Of a stretch of DNA of 64,000 nucleotides, positions 31,035 through 38,592 are shown piece by piece. How positions within the stretch are numbered: position 1 is the first letter of the stretch; each line of letters opens with the position of its first letter. Under the pieces are notes generated by a model that made no database searches, was not told the DNA's origin, and worked only from the letters and a program-made list of their open reading frames with translations. Made by a program: the position numbers and the translations under genes. The DNA comes from Streptomyces sp. HB132. Its GTDB lineage: Bacteria > Actinomycetota > Actinomycetes > Streptomycetales > Streptomycetaceae. The stretch covers positions 186,001 to 250,000 of the forward strand of contig NZ_JAFBGA010000008.1 of the NCBI RefSeq assembly GCF_016909575.1, read 5' to 3'.

Positions 31035-31101
31035 TGAGATGTACTCGTGTCTTCCTCCGCGAGCCGGGCCCCCGCGCGGCGTGACTGTCTGGAGTGACCC
31101 C

Positions 31102-31854
31102 ATGCCGACCACCAGCGGACAGCCGGACGGCGCCCCCGGGCCCGGCGCGGTCTCCGCCCCCGTGTCCGCGCCGCCGCGCGTGACCGTCGCGCGGGGCGAG
31201 CCGGACTTCCCCGTCCCGCCCGAGGACGTCGCCGCCGCGGCACGTACCGCCCCCGACCACTGGCTGTCCGTGACAGACCGGCACTGGCTGGGCGTCACGG
31301 ACGACGAGCCCGCGCCCCCGTGGGCCGTGCTCGGCCGCTGGCGCAGCAACACGCAAGGCCGGATCGTCTCCTGGGAGGCCAACCCGGACTACCGGCCCTC
31401 GCCCGCCGCGCTCGGCTGGGCCCCGCCGGTCGACGACGCCGACGCCGCCCTGCACCTGGCCGCCACCGGGTACGGCCCCGACGAGGACGTCGCCGAGGCG
31501 ATCGCGGAGGCCGGCGCCGTGGCCGTGTGCGTGGCCGAGGACGGGGAGCCGGCTTGGACGCGGGCACCCGGCGGCGTACACGCGGTGGCCGTCTTCACGT
31601 GGCCGCCGGAGGCGTCGGCGGAGCGACTGCCCGCGCATGTGACGATGACGCTTCCCGATCTCCTCGACCGGCTGCCGTCCGGCCGGGACGTGCTCTTCCT
31701 CAGCCCGTCGGCCCCCGCCTCCCTGCTCGTCCCGGCGGACGGGCTGCGTGCACGGTGGCAGGAGACGTCCGGCGAACTCGTGCACCGGGCCCGGACAGCC
31801 GGGCGCTCCCGCACCGAATCAGGTACCCCCAGCAAGCGAGGCCAAGATGAGTGA
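31102..31854 (+). CDS. Type VII secretion system-associated protein, paralogue 1
   Basis: 250 residues from an ATG with GGAG seven bases upstream; the frame is open further up into the end of the giant gene, but those starts lack a good ribosome site. The core reads PDHWL...W..V......PPWAVLGRWRS...G.I..WE.NPDYRPSP.ALGW....D..DAAL.LAATGYGP, which I recall from small actinobacterial proteins named after their association with type VII secretion loci. No enzyme motif is visible. It starts 68 bases after the giant gene and overlaps its own paralogue by eight bases, so the three are probably one transcript. Possible roles are chaperone, secretion adaptor or immunity protein for the giant toxin; the sequence does not decide. 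Confidence 0.75.
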   Translation: MPTTSGQPDGAPGPGAVSAPVSAPPRVTVARGEPDFPVPPEDVAAAARTAPDHWLSVTDRHWLGVTDDEPAPPWAVLGRWRSNTQGRIVSWEANPDYRPSPAALGWAPPVDDADAALHLAATGYGPDEDVAEAIAEAGAVAVCVAEDGEPAWTRAPGGVHAVAVFTWPPEASAERLPAHVTMTLPDLLDRLPSGRDVLFLSPSAPASLLVPADGLRARWQETSGELVHRARTAGRSRTESGTPSKRGQDE

Positions 31855-32566
31855 GTCCGGCGCCGAAACCCCCGCCGCCCCCAAGGATCCCGTTCCGCCC
31901 GAGGAGTTCGTCCAGGCCGCCCGACTGGCACCCGACCACTGGCTCTACCTGGCCGATCCCGCCTGGCAGGGGGACGGCCCGCCACCCGAGTGGGCCGTGG
32001 TCGGCCAGTGGCGCTCCGACTCCGAGGGCGAGATCGTCGAGTGGGAGGACAACGAGGACTACAGGCCGTCACCCGAGGCGATGGGATGGCCCGAGCCCGC
32101 AGACGACGTGGACCGCGCGATCCAGCTCGCCACCACCGGGTACGGCCCGGTGGAGGACGTCACCTCGGCCCTGGCCAGGACCGAGGTCGCGGTGCTGGTC
32201 ACGGCGGACGGCGAGCCGGTGAGCGCGTCGGCGTCCGACGGCACGGCGGTGGTCCCGGTCTTCACCTCCCCCCGCTATCTGCAGGCCGCCGGGCAGCTGG
32301 GGTTCGAACGGCTGCCGGCCGTGGACCTGCTCGGCCGGATCCCTTCCGGCCACAGCCTCTGTCTCAACAGCTCGGCCCCGGTCAGCATGGTGCTGACCAC
32401 GGACGGGCTCGCGGAGGTGCTGCGCGAGGCGGGGGAGCCCGGGGCCGCGGGGTCCGAGGCCGACGGGCCGGAGCGGGGAGAGCTGCCGGGTTCAGGCGCC
32501 GGGGCTGCGGCGGGCCCTCCCACTCCTGAGGGTTCCCGGGACTCAGCTCCGCCTGCCGGGCACTGA
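31847..32566 (+). CDS. Type VII secretion system-associated protein, paralogue 2
   Basis: 239 residues from the ATG at 31847, which overlaps the end of paralogue 1 by eight bases, a sign of translational coupling. It shares with paralogue 1 the block APDHWLYLADPAW, 'EWAVVGQWRSDSEGEIVEWE', 'DYRPSPEAMGWPEP', 'ATTGYGP' and 'PVFTSP', plus a C-terminal 'LNSSAPVSM' that in paralogue 1 is 'LSPSAPASL'. The pair therefore arose by tandem duplication. Paralogue 2 has the more family-like core; paralogue 1 is more divergent. Ends in a Gly/Ser/Pro-rich tail. Function as for paralogue 1. Confidence 0.78.
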   Translation: MSESGAETPAAPKDPVPPEEFVQAARLAPDHWLYLADPAWQGDGPPPEWAVVGQWRSDSEGEIVEWEDNEDYRPSPEAMGWPEPADDVDRAIQLATTGYGPVEDVTSALARTEVAVLVTADGEPVSASASDGTAVVPVFTSPRYLQAAGQLGFERLPAVDLLGRIPSGHSLCLNSSAPVSMVLTTDGLAEVLREAGEPGAAGSEADGPERGELPGSGAGAAAGPPTPEGSRDSAPPAGH

Positions 32567-32645
32567 CAGGCGGTCACTGAAGTCCGAGGAGTCCCTGGGC
32601 ACTTGCGCCGGCTGTGCGCTGCGTGCCACCACGCTCGCCTCCCGT

Positions 32646-33722
32646 TCAGGGGCGCCAGCCGTACTGCGGGGGGATGCGCACCTGGTCGCCCAGTTCGCGG
32701 GCGGCCCGGCGGGCCCAGGTGGGCTCGCGCAACAGCTGCCGGCCGACGAGGACCGCGTCCGCCTCGCCGTTCGCGAGGATCTTCTCGGCCTGTTCCGGGT
32801 CGGTGATCTCGCCGACGGCCGCCACCGGCATCCGGGTCTCGTGCTTGACTCGGGAAGCGAACGGGACCTGATACCCGGGGCCGGTCGGGATGGTGACGCC
32901 GGAAGCGTTGCCACCGGTCGACACGTCCATCAGGTCGACGCCGTGCTCGGTGAGGATCCGGGCGAGGGCGACGGTGTCCTCCGGTGTCCAGCCGTCCCGC
33001 TCCAGCCAGTCGGTGGCCGAGACGCGGAAGAACAGCGGCAGCTCCTGCGGCCACACCTCACGTACGGCGTCGACCACCTCCACGGCGAGCCGGACGCGGT
33101 TCTCGAAGCTGCCGCCGTAGGAGTCGGTGCGCCGGTTGCTGTGCGGGGAGAGGAAGTTGCCGATCAGGTAGCCGTGGGCGCCGTGTATCTCGATCACCTG
33201 CATGCCCGCCCCCAGGGCCAGCCGAGCCGACGCACGGAAGTCGTTCACGACCTCCTGGATCTCCTCGGTCGTCAGCTCCTGGGGCAGGTGCAGGCCGGGG
33301 TAGGCCACAGCGCTCGGCCCCACCGGCTGCCAGCCGTTCTCGTCCGGCCCCACCGGGCGCTCGCCCTCCCAGGGCCGGCTGGTGGACGCCTTGCGTCCGG
33401 CGTGCGCGAGCTGGATTCCCGCAACCGTGCCCTGTTCCTTCAGGAACCCGGTGATGCGCCGCAGCCCGGTGGCCTGGGTCTCGTTCCACAGTCCCAGGTC
33501 GTTGGGGGAGATGCGGCCCTCGGGCGCCACGCCGGTGGCTTCCAGGATGATCAGGCCCGTGCCGCCGGCGGCACGCGAACCGTAGTGCTGGAAGTGCCAG
33601 TCCGTGGCCACACCCGTCGCGGGCCCGGTGGGCGCCGCCGAGTACATGCACATCGGCGGCATCCACACGCGGTTGGGGATGGTCAGGGACCGCAGCGTGT
33701 ACGGCTCGAAAAGGGCACTCAC
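32646..33722 (-). CDS. NADH:flavin oxidoreductase, OYE family (YqjM type)
   Basis: 358 residues from a GTG with GGGAG seven bases upstream. FMN-dependent ene-reductase of the old yellow enzyme family that reduces electron-poor C=C bonds with NAD(P)H. Diagnostic features of the YqjM subclass are visible: Cys25 and Tyr27 in PPMCMYS (YqjM Cys26/Tyr28), AGRKAS, the substrate-binding HGAHGYL, 'SPHSNRRTDSYGGS', and the C-terminal PQYGWRP. Divergent from the ArsR-type gene, with a promoter and an operator-like palindrome between them, so it is probably under that regulator's control. Likely role in detoxifying quinones, enones or nitro compounds. Confidence 0.93.
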   Translation of the reverse strand: MSALFEPYTLRSLTIPNRVWMPPMCMYSAAPTGPATGVATDWHFQHYGSRAAGGTGLIILEATGVAPEGRISPNDLGLWNETQATGLRRITGFLKEQGTVAGIQLAHAGRKASTSRPWEGERPVGPDENGWQPVGPSAVAYPGLHLPQELTTEEIQEVVNDFRASARLALGAGMQVIEIHGAHGYLIGNFLSPHSNRRTDSYGGSFENRVRLAVEVVDAVREVWPQELPLFFRVSATDWLERDGWTPEDTVALARILTEHGVDLMDVSTGGNASGVTIPTGPGYQVPFASRVKHETRMPVAAVGEITDPEQAEKILANGEADAVLVGRQLLREPTWARRAARELGDQVRIPPQYGWRP

Positions 33723-33793
33723 GGAAAGCTCCCGTCGGTCGGGAAGTGGAGGGGGTACGTCGAGGGGCGCCGGGTGGGGCGACCGGACGACAG

Positions 33794-33829
33794 CAACTAC
33801 GATAGTTGGCGTAGTACGTCATCTGTCAA
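33794..33829 (-). promoter_or_regulatory. Promoter of the OYE gene with overlapping operator palindrome
   Basis: On the minus strand TTGACA (33829-33824) is a perfect -35 box; TATCGT (33804-33799) at 19-base spacing is the best -10. The perfect inverted repeat CAACTA-CGA-TAGTTG (33794-33808) covers that -10 box, where a bound repressor would block transcription. The adjacent ArsR-type regulator is the natural candidate. Confidence 0.6.
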
Positions 33830-33896
33830 ATTACGAAGATCCTCGTACAAAGGTTGGTGCGGGGAGCCGAAGCCACCGTTCAGGAGCTGACCGACC

Positions 33897-34250
33897 ATGA
33901 CGAAGCAGCCGGACGCCGCGCCCGCGAGGGGCCGGGAACTGCCGCACCCCGACTCCGACGCGATCCGGCTCGGCGACGTCCTGCACGCCCTGGCCGACCC
34001 CGTGCGGCTGAGCGTCGTCAGCACCCTCGCCGCCGACGGCGGCGAGCTGGCGTGCTCCGAGATCGAACTGCCCGTCTCCAGATCCACGTGCACGCACCAC
34101 TACCGGGTGCTCCGCGAGAGCGGGGTGCTGCGCCAGGTCTACCGGGGCACGGCGAAGATGAACCAACTGCGGCGCGAGGACCTGGACGGCCGCTTCCCCG
34201 GACTGCTCGACAGCGTCCTCGCCGCCGCCGATGAGGGGGCCGGTGTCTGA
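33897..34250 (+). CDS. ArsR-type winged-helix transcriptional regulator
   Basis: 117 residues, ATG preceded by AGGAG ten bases upstream. The HTH follows the ArsR pattern: HALADPVRLSVVSTLA, then ACSEIELPVSRSTCTHHYRVLRESGVLR and a wing YRGTAKMNQLRREDLD. The three Cys/His around the recognition helix (Cys-x-x-x... Cys, His-His) are not the classical metal site ELCVCDL, so the inducer may be a redox or small organic signal. Divergent from the OYE reductase and expected to repress it and itself through the palindrome at 33794-33808. Confidence 0.88.
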   Translation: MTKQPDAAPARGRELPHPDSDAIRLGDVLHALADPVRLSVVSTLAADGGELACSEIELPVSRSTCTHHYRVLRESGVLRQVYRGTAKMNQLRREDLDGRFPGLLDSVLAAADEGAGV

Positions 34251-34473
34251 GTGGTGCGGCGCCTGGGGTCCGGCGGCCGGGGCCGTCGGACTGTTCCACG
34301 CACCATGGGTGAGTCGCGGGTGCTGTCACCGGCCTGCAGCGGTGTCGGAGACCTCCGGGTGAGGCGGGAAGGGCTGCCGCGCGCCGCTGATGTGCTCTCG
34401 CCGTGCGGGCGCGGGGCGAGGTGGTGGTTCGGGTCGGTCGGTGTCGCGCGGCGTGCTCCGGGTGCGGGGCCGG

Positions 34474-34878
34474 TCAGGGGCGCGCGGCTTGCTCCAGGTG
34501 CGTGCGGAGCGTGGCGGCGAAGTCCTCGGCGCGGGCCAGCTGGACCCGGAGATCCTCGATCTTGCGGGCGGCGCTGAGTTCGTACGCCCGGACGCGCTCC
34601 AGGAGTTGTTCCCTCTCCTCGGCCGCCGGCGGCTCACCGGTGTCGAGGCGGTCGGTGGCTTCCAGGAGGTCGCGCATCTCGTCCAGGGTGAAGCCGAGCG
34701 GCTTCATGCGCCGGATGACCATCAGGCGTGCGACATCCGCCTCGGTGTAGAGGCGGAACCCGCCCTGCGAGCGGGCGGAGGGGATGACCAGGCCCGTCTC
34801 CTCGTAGTGCCGGATGGTGCGCAGCGAGAGCTCGGTCCGTGCGGCGACCTCACCGATCTGCATGTGCCGGCTGCTCAC
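34474..34878 (-). CDS. MerR family transcriptional regulator
   Basis: 134 residues from a GTG with GAGGAAGG seven bases upstream; the ATG at 34863 (MQIGEVAAR) is an alternative. The N-terminus is the MerR winged helix (IGEVAARTELSLRTIRHYEETGLV, then GGFRLYTEADVARL), followed by a long dimerisation helix 'EREQLLERVRAYELSAARKIEDLRVQL'. No metal-binding Cys, so not a metal sensor. The only nearby divergent gene is a SulP transporter 410 bases away. The dyad at 34929-34952 is its probable binding site. Confidence 0.9.
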   Translation of the reverse strand: MSSRHMQIGEVAARTELSLRTIRHYEETGLVIPSARSQGGFRLYTEADVARLMVIRRMKPLGFTLDEMRDLLEATDRLDTGEPPAAEEREQLLERVRAYELSAARKIEDLRVQLARAEDFAATLRTHLEQAARP

Positions 34879-34928
34879 GCGGCGCCCTTCCTCTTCTTCC
34901 GCCGGGACCAGAGGCGGCCGACGTCGAT

Positions 34929-34952
34929 CTCTACTGTAACGTTAGGTTAGAG
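34929..34952. promoter_or_regulatory. 24-bp dyad, probable MerR-family operator
   Basis: The half sites CTCTACTGTAAC and GTTAGGTTAGAG are inverted repeats with 9 of 12 positions paired, centred on TAACGTTA. It lies 51 bases upstream of the MerR gene's start, where MerR proteins normally bind within a long-spaced promoter. GC content is locally low compared with surroundings. Confidence 0.6.
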
Positions 34953-35029
34953 TTGCGGAGCCCCGGGGGCGGCACCTGCCGTCCGTGGCTCGCTCCGCGC
35001 CGGGGACGGCTCCGGATTCCGTGACCCGT

Positions 35030-35053
35030 GCCGGGGGCGACGACGCCCCCGGC
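35030..35053. terminator. Strong hairpin between MerR and SulP genes
   Basis: Perfect 10-bp arms GCCGGGGGCG and CGCCCCCGGC with a 4-base loop. It stands in the 409-base gap between two divergent genes, so it is not behind either; it may end a transcript running rightward from the MerR dyad, or act as an attenuator before the SulP gene. The rest of the gap shows no convincing gene. Confidence 0.45.
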
Positions 35054-35287
35054 GAAGACCGTCCCGCAGGAGTTGATCGCGCGCATGTCCATGACGCCAG
35101 GCATCGCCGCCTGCCCGCCGTGATCCTCCGCCCCTGAGCAGTCCCGGACCCCGCTCACCCGTGTCTGCCGTCCCTGTGACCTCGGCCCGCCGTACGTGGG
35201 CTTGACGGAGGGCCGCCCCGGTCCTCCCGCTCCTCCCCGCACGCCCTGATGCCGCCGGGCGTGCCCGAGTACGACAGGTAACCCATC

Positions 35288-36793
35288 TTGTCCACGTCCG
35301 TACTGTCCCCGGCCGCTCGGTTGCGCGGTCTGCGTCCCGACTGGCTGCACGACCCGAAGGTCTGGCGTACCGAGGTCCTGGCCGGACTCGTGGTCGCGCT
35401 CGCCCTGATCCCTGAGGCGATCTCGTTCTCGATCATCGCCGGCGTCGACCCCGCGATCGGCCTGTTCGCCTCGTTCACGATGGCGGTGACCATCTCCGTC
35501 GTCGGCGGGCGCCGTGCGATGATCTCCGCGGCGACCGGCGCCGTGGCGTTGGTGATCGCGCCTCTGAACCGTGAACACGGCTTCGGGTACCTGGTCGCGG
35601 CCGTGATCCTGGCGGGCGTCTTCCAGATCGTCCTCGGCGCACTCGGCGTCGCCAAGCTGATGCGGTTCGTACCCCGCAGTGTCATGGTCGGCTTCGTGAA
35701 CTCCCTCGCCGTCCTGATCTTCATGGCGCAGGTCCCCGAGATGCACGACGTGCCCTGGCCGGTCTACCCGCTGATCGTCGGTGGCCTCGCACTCATGGTC
35801 TTCTTCCCGAAGGTCACCAGGGTCGTCCCGGCCCCCCTGGTCTCCATCGTCGTCCTCACCGTGATCACCGTCGCCGCGGGCATCGCGGTGCCGACCGTCG
35901 GCGACAAGGGGGACCTGCCGTCCTCCCTGCCGGTGCCCGGCCTGCCGGACGTGCCGTTCACCATGGACACCCTGACCACCATCGCCCCCTACGCGCTCGC
36001 GATGGCGCTGGTCGGCCTGATGGAGTCGCTGATGACGGCCAAGCTCGTCGACGACATCACCGACACCCATTCCTCGAAGACCCGAGAATCCGTCGGTCAG
36101 GGCATCGCCAACATCGTCACCGGATTCTTCGGTGGGATGGGCGGCTGCGCCATGATCGGCCAGACCATGATCAACGTGAAGGTGTCCGGTGCCCGCACCC
36201 GCCTCTCCACCTTCCTGGCGGGCTCGTTCCTGATGGTGCTGTGCATCGTCTTCGGTCCGGTCGTCTCCGACATCCCCATGGCGGCCCTGGTCGCGGTGAT
36301 GGTGATGGTGTCCTTCGCCACCTTCGACTGGCACTCCGTCGCACCCGGGACGCTCAAGCGGATGCCGGCCGGCGAGATCGCCGTCATGGCGGTCACCGTG
36401 GCCTGCGTGGTCGCCACGGACAACCTCGCCATCGGTGTCGTCGTCGGCTCCGTCACGGCCATGGTGATCTTCGCCAGGCGCGTGGCCCACCTCGCCGACG
36501 TCACCGCGGTGACCGCCCCCGACGGCGGCAGCGCGGTCTACACCGTCACCGGCGAGCTGTTCTTCGCCTCGTCCAACGACATCGTCGGCCGGTTCGACTA
36601 CGCGACCGAGGCCGACAGGATCGTCATCGACCTGACCGCCGCCCACATCTGGGACGCCTCTTCCGTCGCCGCCCTCGACGCCATCGAGACCAAGTACGCC
36701 CAGCGCGGCAAGACCGTCGAGATCATCGGCCTGAACGAGCCGAGTGCGAGGATCCACGCACGGCTGAGCGGCGAACTGACCGGCGGCCACTGA
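35288..36793 (+). CDS. SulP family inorganic anion transporter
   Basis: 501 residues from a TTG start (MSTSVLSP). Integral membrane protein of the SulP/SLC26 family with about ten to twelve hydrophobic segments ('EVLAGLVVALALIPEAISFSIIAGVDP' is the typical first helix, followed by GLFASF and a 'GGRRAMISAATGA' substrate loop) and a C-terminal cytoplasmic STAS domain (about 410-501) with the IDLTAAHIWDASSVAALD strand-helix. Carries sulfate, bicarbonate or another anion; substrate not decidable. Transcribed alone, with a 290-base leader. Confidence 0.93.
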   Translation: MSTSVLSPAARLRGLRPDWLHDPKVWRTEVLAGLVVALALIPEAISFSIIAGVDPAIGLFASFTMAVTISVVGGRRAMISAATGAVALVIAPLNREHGFGYLVAAVILAGVFQIVLGALGVAKLMRFVPRSVMVGFVNSLAVLIFMAQVPEMHDVPWPVYPLIVGGLALMVFFPKVTRVVPAPLVSIVVLTVITVAAGIAVPTVGDKGDLPSSLPVPGLPDVPFTMDTLTTIAPYALAMALVGLMESLMTAKLVDDITDTHSSKTRESVGQGIANIVTGFFGGMGGCAMIGQTMINVKVSGARTRLSTFLAGSFLMVLCIVFGPVVSDIPMAALVAVMVMVSFATFDWHSVAPGTLKRMPAGEIAVMAVTVACVVATDNLAIGVVVGSVTAMVIFARRVAHLADVTAVTAPDGGSAVYTVTGELFFASSNDIVGRFDYATEADRIVIDLTAAHIWDASSVAALDAIETKYAQRGKTVEIIGLNEPSARIHARLSGELTGGH

Positions 36794-36889
36794 GCGTGTC
36801 AGGGGATCGTCGCGGCGGCGGTCGAACCGCGGGGCGAGACGGGTGACGAGAGCGCCGCCACCATGAAGGGCACGCCCTCCTGGACGAAG

Positions 36890-37139
36890 TCGCGGTCTTG
36901 GCGAAGGCCTCGTCGAGCTCGCCCGGGGTAACCCGGCACTCCTGGCCGGCGAGGGCCTTGGGGGACTCGAAGACGGATACCTGGTTGCGGAGTTCACCGC
37001 CTCGCAGGCCGTAGTGCACGAAGTGGCACGCCGGGCCGACGTTCACCACGACCTCGAGCTCGTCGACAACGCTTACGTGGTGTCGGACGAGAACGCCGAG
37101 GGTGGGGCCCGCGTCTCGCTCGACTCCGGCGGGGCCCAC
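36890..37139 (-). pseudogene. Relic of a FAD-dependent monooxygenase (salicylate hydroxylase-like)
   Basis: The minus strand encodes 'VVNVGPACHFVHYGLRGGEL', 'RNQVSVFESPKALAG' and 'TPGELDEAFAKT', a clear internal piece of class A flavoprotein hydroxylases of the salicylate/3-hydroxybenzoate type. The FAD-binding GxGxxG and DG motifs upstream and the rest downstream are missing, and the frame runs into unrelated sequence after AFAKT; a neighbouring frame continues 'FVQEGVPFMVAAL'. A decayed remnant, about 85 of some 400 codons. The rest of the 550-base stretch 36794-37347 holds no intact gene. Confidence 0.6.
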
Positions 37140-37270
37140 GAGGGCGGCATGGCCCGGGGCCCGCCGCCTGCACGGTGGGACCGGTCCCCGCCCGGCGTCG
37201 CGTCCGGACCGACGGGGTGGACGCCTCGCTCTCGTCGGAACGCCGGGCGCGGATCCCTGACGAGGTGATC

Positions 37271-37312
37271 GTGACGCCTGCCGGGGGCTGCGGTGCCTCC
37301 GGCAGGCGTCAC
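37271..37312 (-). terminator. Terminator hairpin after DHFR-like gene
   Basis: Perfect 14-bp inverted repeat (GTGACGCCTGCCGG / CCGGCAGGCGTCAC) with a 14-base loop, 36 bases beyond the stop codon of the minus-strand reductase gene. No U-tract, as usual in Streptomyces. Confidence 0.85.
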
Positions 37313-37347
37313 GCCTCCTCGGCGTGGGCGTGCACGTGTCCCAGGCG

Positions 37348-37992
37348 TCACTTCCGCCAGAACAGGTGGTGGGTCACGCCGCTCGGGCTGGGCACGACCT
37401 CCAGGTGGAACCGGTCGAGCAGCTCATCGGGTGACTCCCAGAGCCGTAGCCCGGAGCCGAGCTTCACCGGCGAGACCGCCACGTGCATGGTGTCGACGAG
37501 GTCGGCGTCGAGGAACTGCCGGATGGTCGTCACCCCGCCGCCGAGCCGTACGTCCTTGCCCTGTGCCGCCTCCCGCGCCTGTCCGAGGACCGCGGCCGGG
37601 TCGCCGTCGACGAAGTGGAACGTGGTGTCGGAGAGCGTGAAGGACGGCCGCCCGTGATGGGTCATCACGAACACCGGGGTTCGGAACGGAGGCTCGTCCC
37701 CCCACCAGCCGCGCCACTCGTGGTCGCTCCAGGGTCCGCGCTGGGGACCGAACTTGTTGCGGCCCATGATCTCGGCACCGATGTTGCGCGGGTAGTCCCG
37801 CGTGAAGTAGTCGTCGAGGCCGCGGCTCCCCCCGGGATCGGTGCGCATGGGCCAGCTCGCGGTGGCGCCCGCCCAGGCGAACAGCTGCCCGGGATCCACG
37901 CTGCCGAAAGGATGTTCGAAGCTTTGGTCCTCGCCGGCGGCGATGCCATCACTCGAGATGCCGAAGTTGTGGACTCTCAGTAGCTGGGTCAA
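37348..37992 (-). CDS. Dihydrofolate reductase family protein (RibD C-terminal type)
   Basis: 214 residues, TTG start with AGGAGG six bases upstream. Fold of the RibD/DHFR-like NADPH reductases: N-terminal strand 'LLRVHNFGISSDG', 'AEIMGRNKFG', PVFVMTHHGRP, the nucleotide-binding GKDVRLGGGVTTIRQFL, and a C-terminal 'VVPSPSGVTHHLFWRK' strand. Members of this stand-alone group are common in actinobacteria and are of unknown substrate; a folate or riboflavin role should not be assumed. Monocistronic, with its own terminator. Confidence 0.9.
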   Translation of the reverse strand: MTQLLRVHNFGISSDGIAAGEDQSFEHPFGSVDPGQLFAWAGATASWPMRTDPGGSRGLDDYFTRDYPRNIGAEIMGRNKFGPQRGPWSDHEWRGWWGDEPPFRTPVFVMTHHGRPSFTLSDTTFHFVDGDPAAVLGQAREAAQGKDVRLGGGVTTIRQFLDADLVDTMHVAVSPVKLGSGLRLWESPDELLDRFHLEVVPSPSGVTHHLFWRK

Positions 37993-38191
37993 CGGATTCC
38001 TCCTGCGTTGTCGACAACATCAGTAGGACCGTCCCCGCCGGAACGGCTCATCGCTGCGTCCGGGGGAACTGTGCCCCCATTCTCGCCGACACCGCCGGGA
38101 GCGACTGCTCGCCGGAGTGCGCCGCGCGTCGAAGAGCGGGAGAGTGAGCAACGTCGTCCACCGCGGGGGCCTGGAAGGGAGAGTGCGGACC

Positions 38192-38422
38192 ATGGCGAAG
38201 GAGAAGAAGCTCGGCAAGGGTGACGAGGTCTCCTGGAGCAGCCACGGGCAGGACGTCCCGGGGAAGGTGAAGAAGAAGATCACGGGGCGCCGGGAAGCGG
38301 CCGGACGCACCGTCGACGCCTCCGAGGACGAACCGCAGTACGAGGTCGAGAGCGACAGGAGCGGTCGCAGGGCCGTCCACAAACCGCAGTCCCTGCGCAA
38401 GAAGAAGGGCACCGGTTCGTGA
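38192..38422 (+). CDS. DUF2945 (HVA1/Tudor-like) small protein
   Basis: 76 residues from the ATG at 38192 (MAKEKKLGKGDEVSW), with AAGGGAGA upstream; the frame is open for 25 more codons but without ribosome site. KLGKGDEVSWSSHGQDVPGKV followed by a basic loop and 'YEVESDRSGRRAVHKPQSLRK' is the whole DUF2945 domain, a small SH3/Tudor-like barrel found alone in many bacteria. Highly basic. Function is not known. It precedes the photorepair genes by 170 bases. Confidence 0.85.
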   Translation: MAKEKKLGKGDEVSWSSHGQDVPGKVKKKITGRREAAGRTVDASEDEPQYEVESDRSGRRAVHKPQSLRKKKGTGS

Positions 38423-38592
38423 AACGGAGCTCCTCGGGCGCGCACGGCGCGGTGCGCGCACACCCGGGAGAAACGGGATCACCGGCGTGTGCGGGGTACG
38501 GCGCACGCCGTCGTGCGCTTTGATCGGCGTAGGACAGCGCCGCGTCGCGCAGTGCGCCGGCCAGGCAACAGACCGTCATCGGAGCGCTCGGC

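Noticed and set aside
34931..36997. Minus-strand frame of 688 codons covering the SulP gene
   Set aside because: It is the antisense of SulP, rich in His, Asp and Gly, with no family match.
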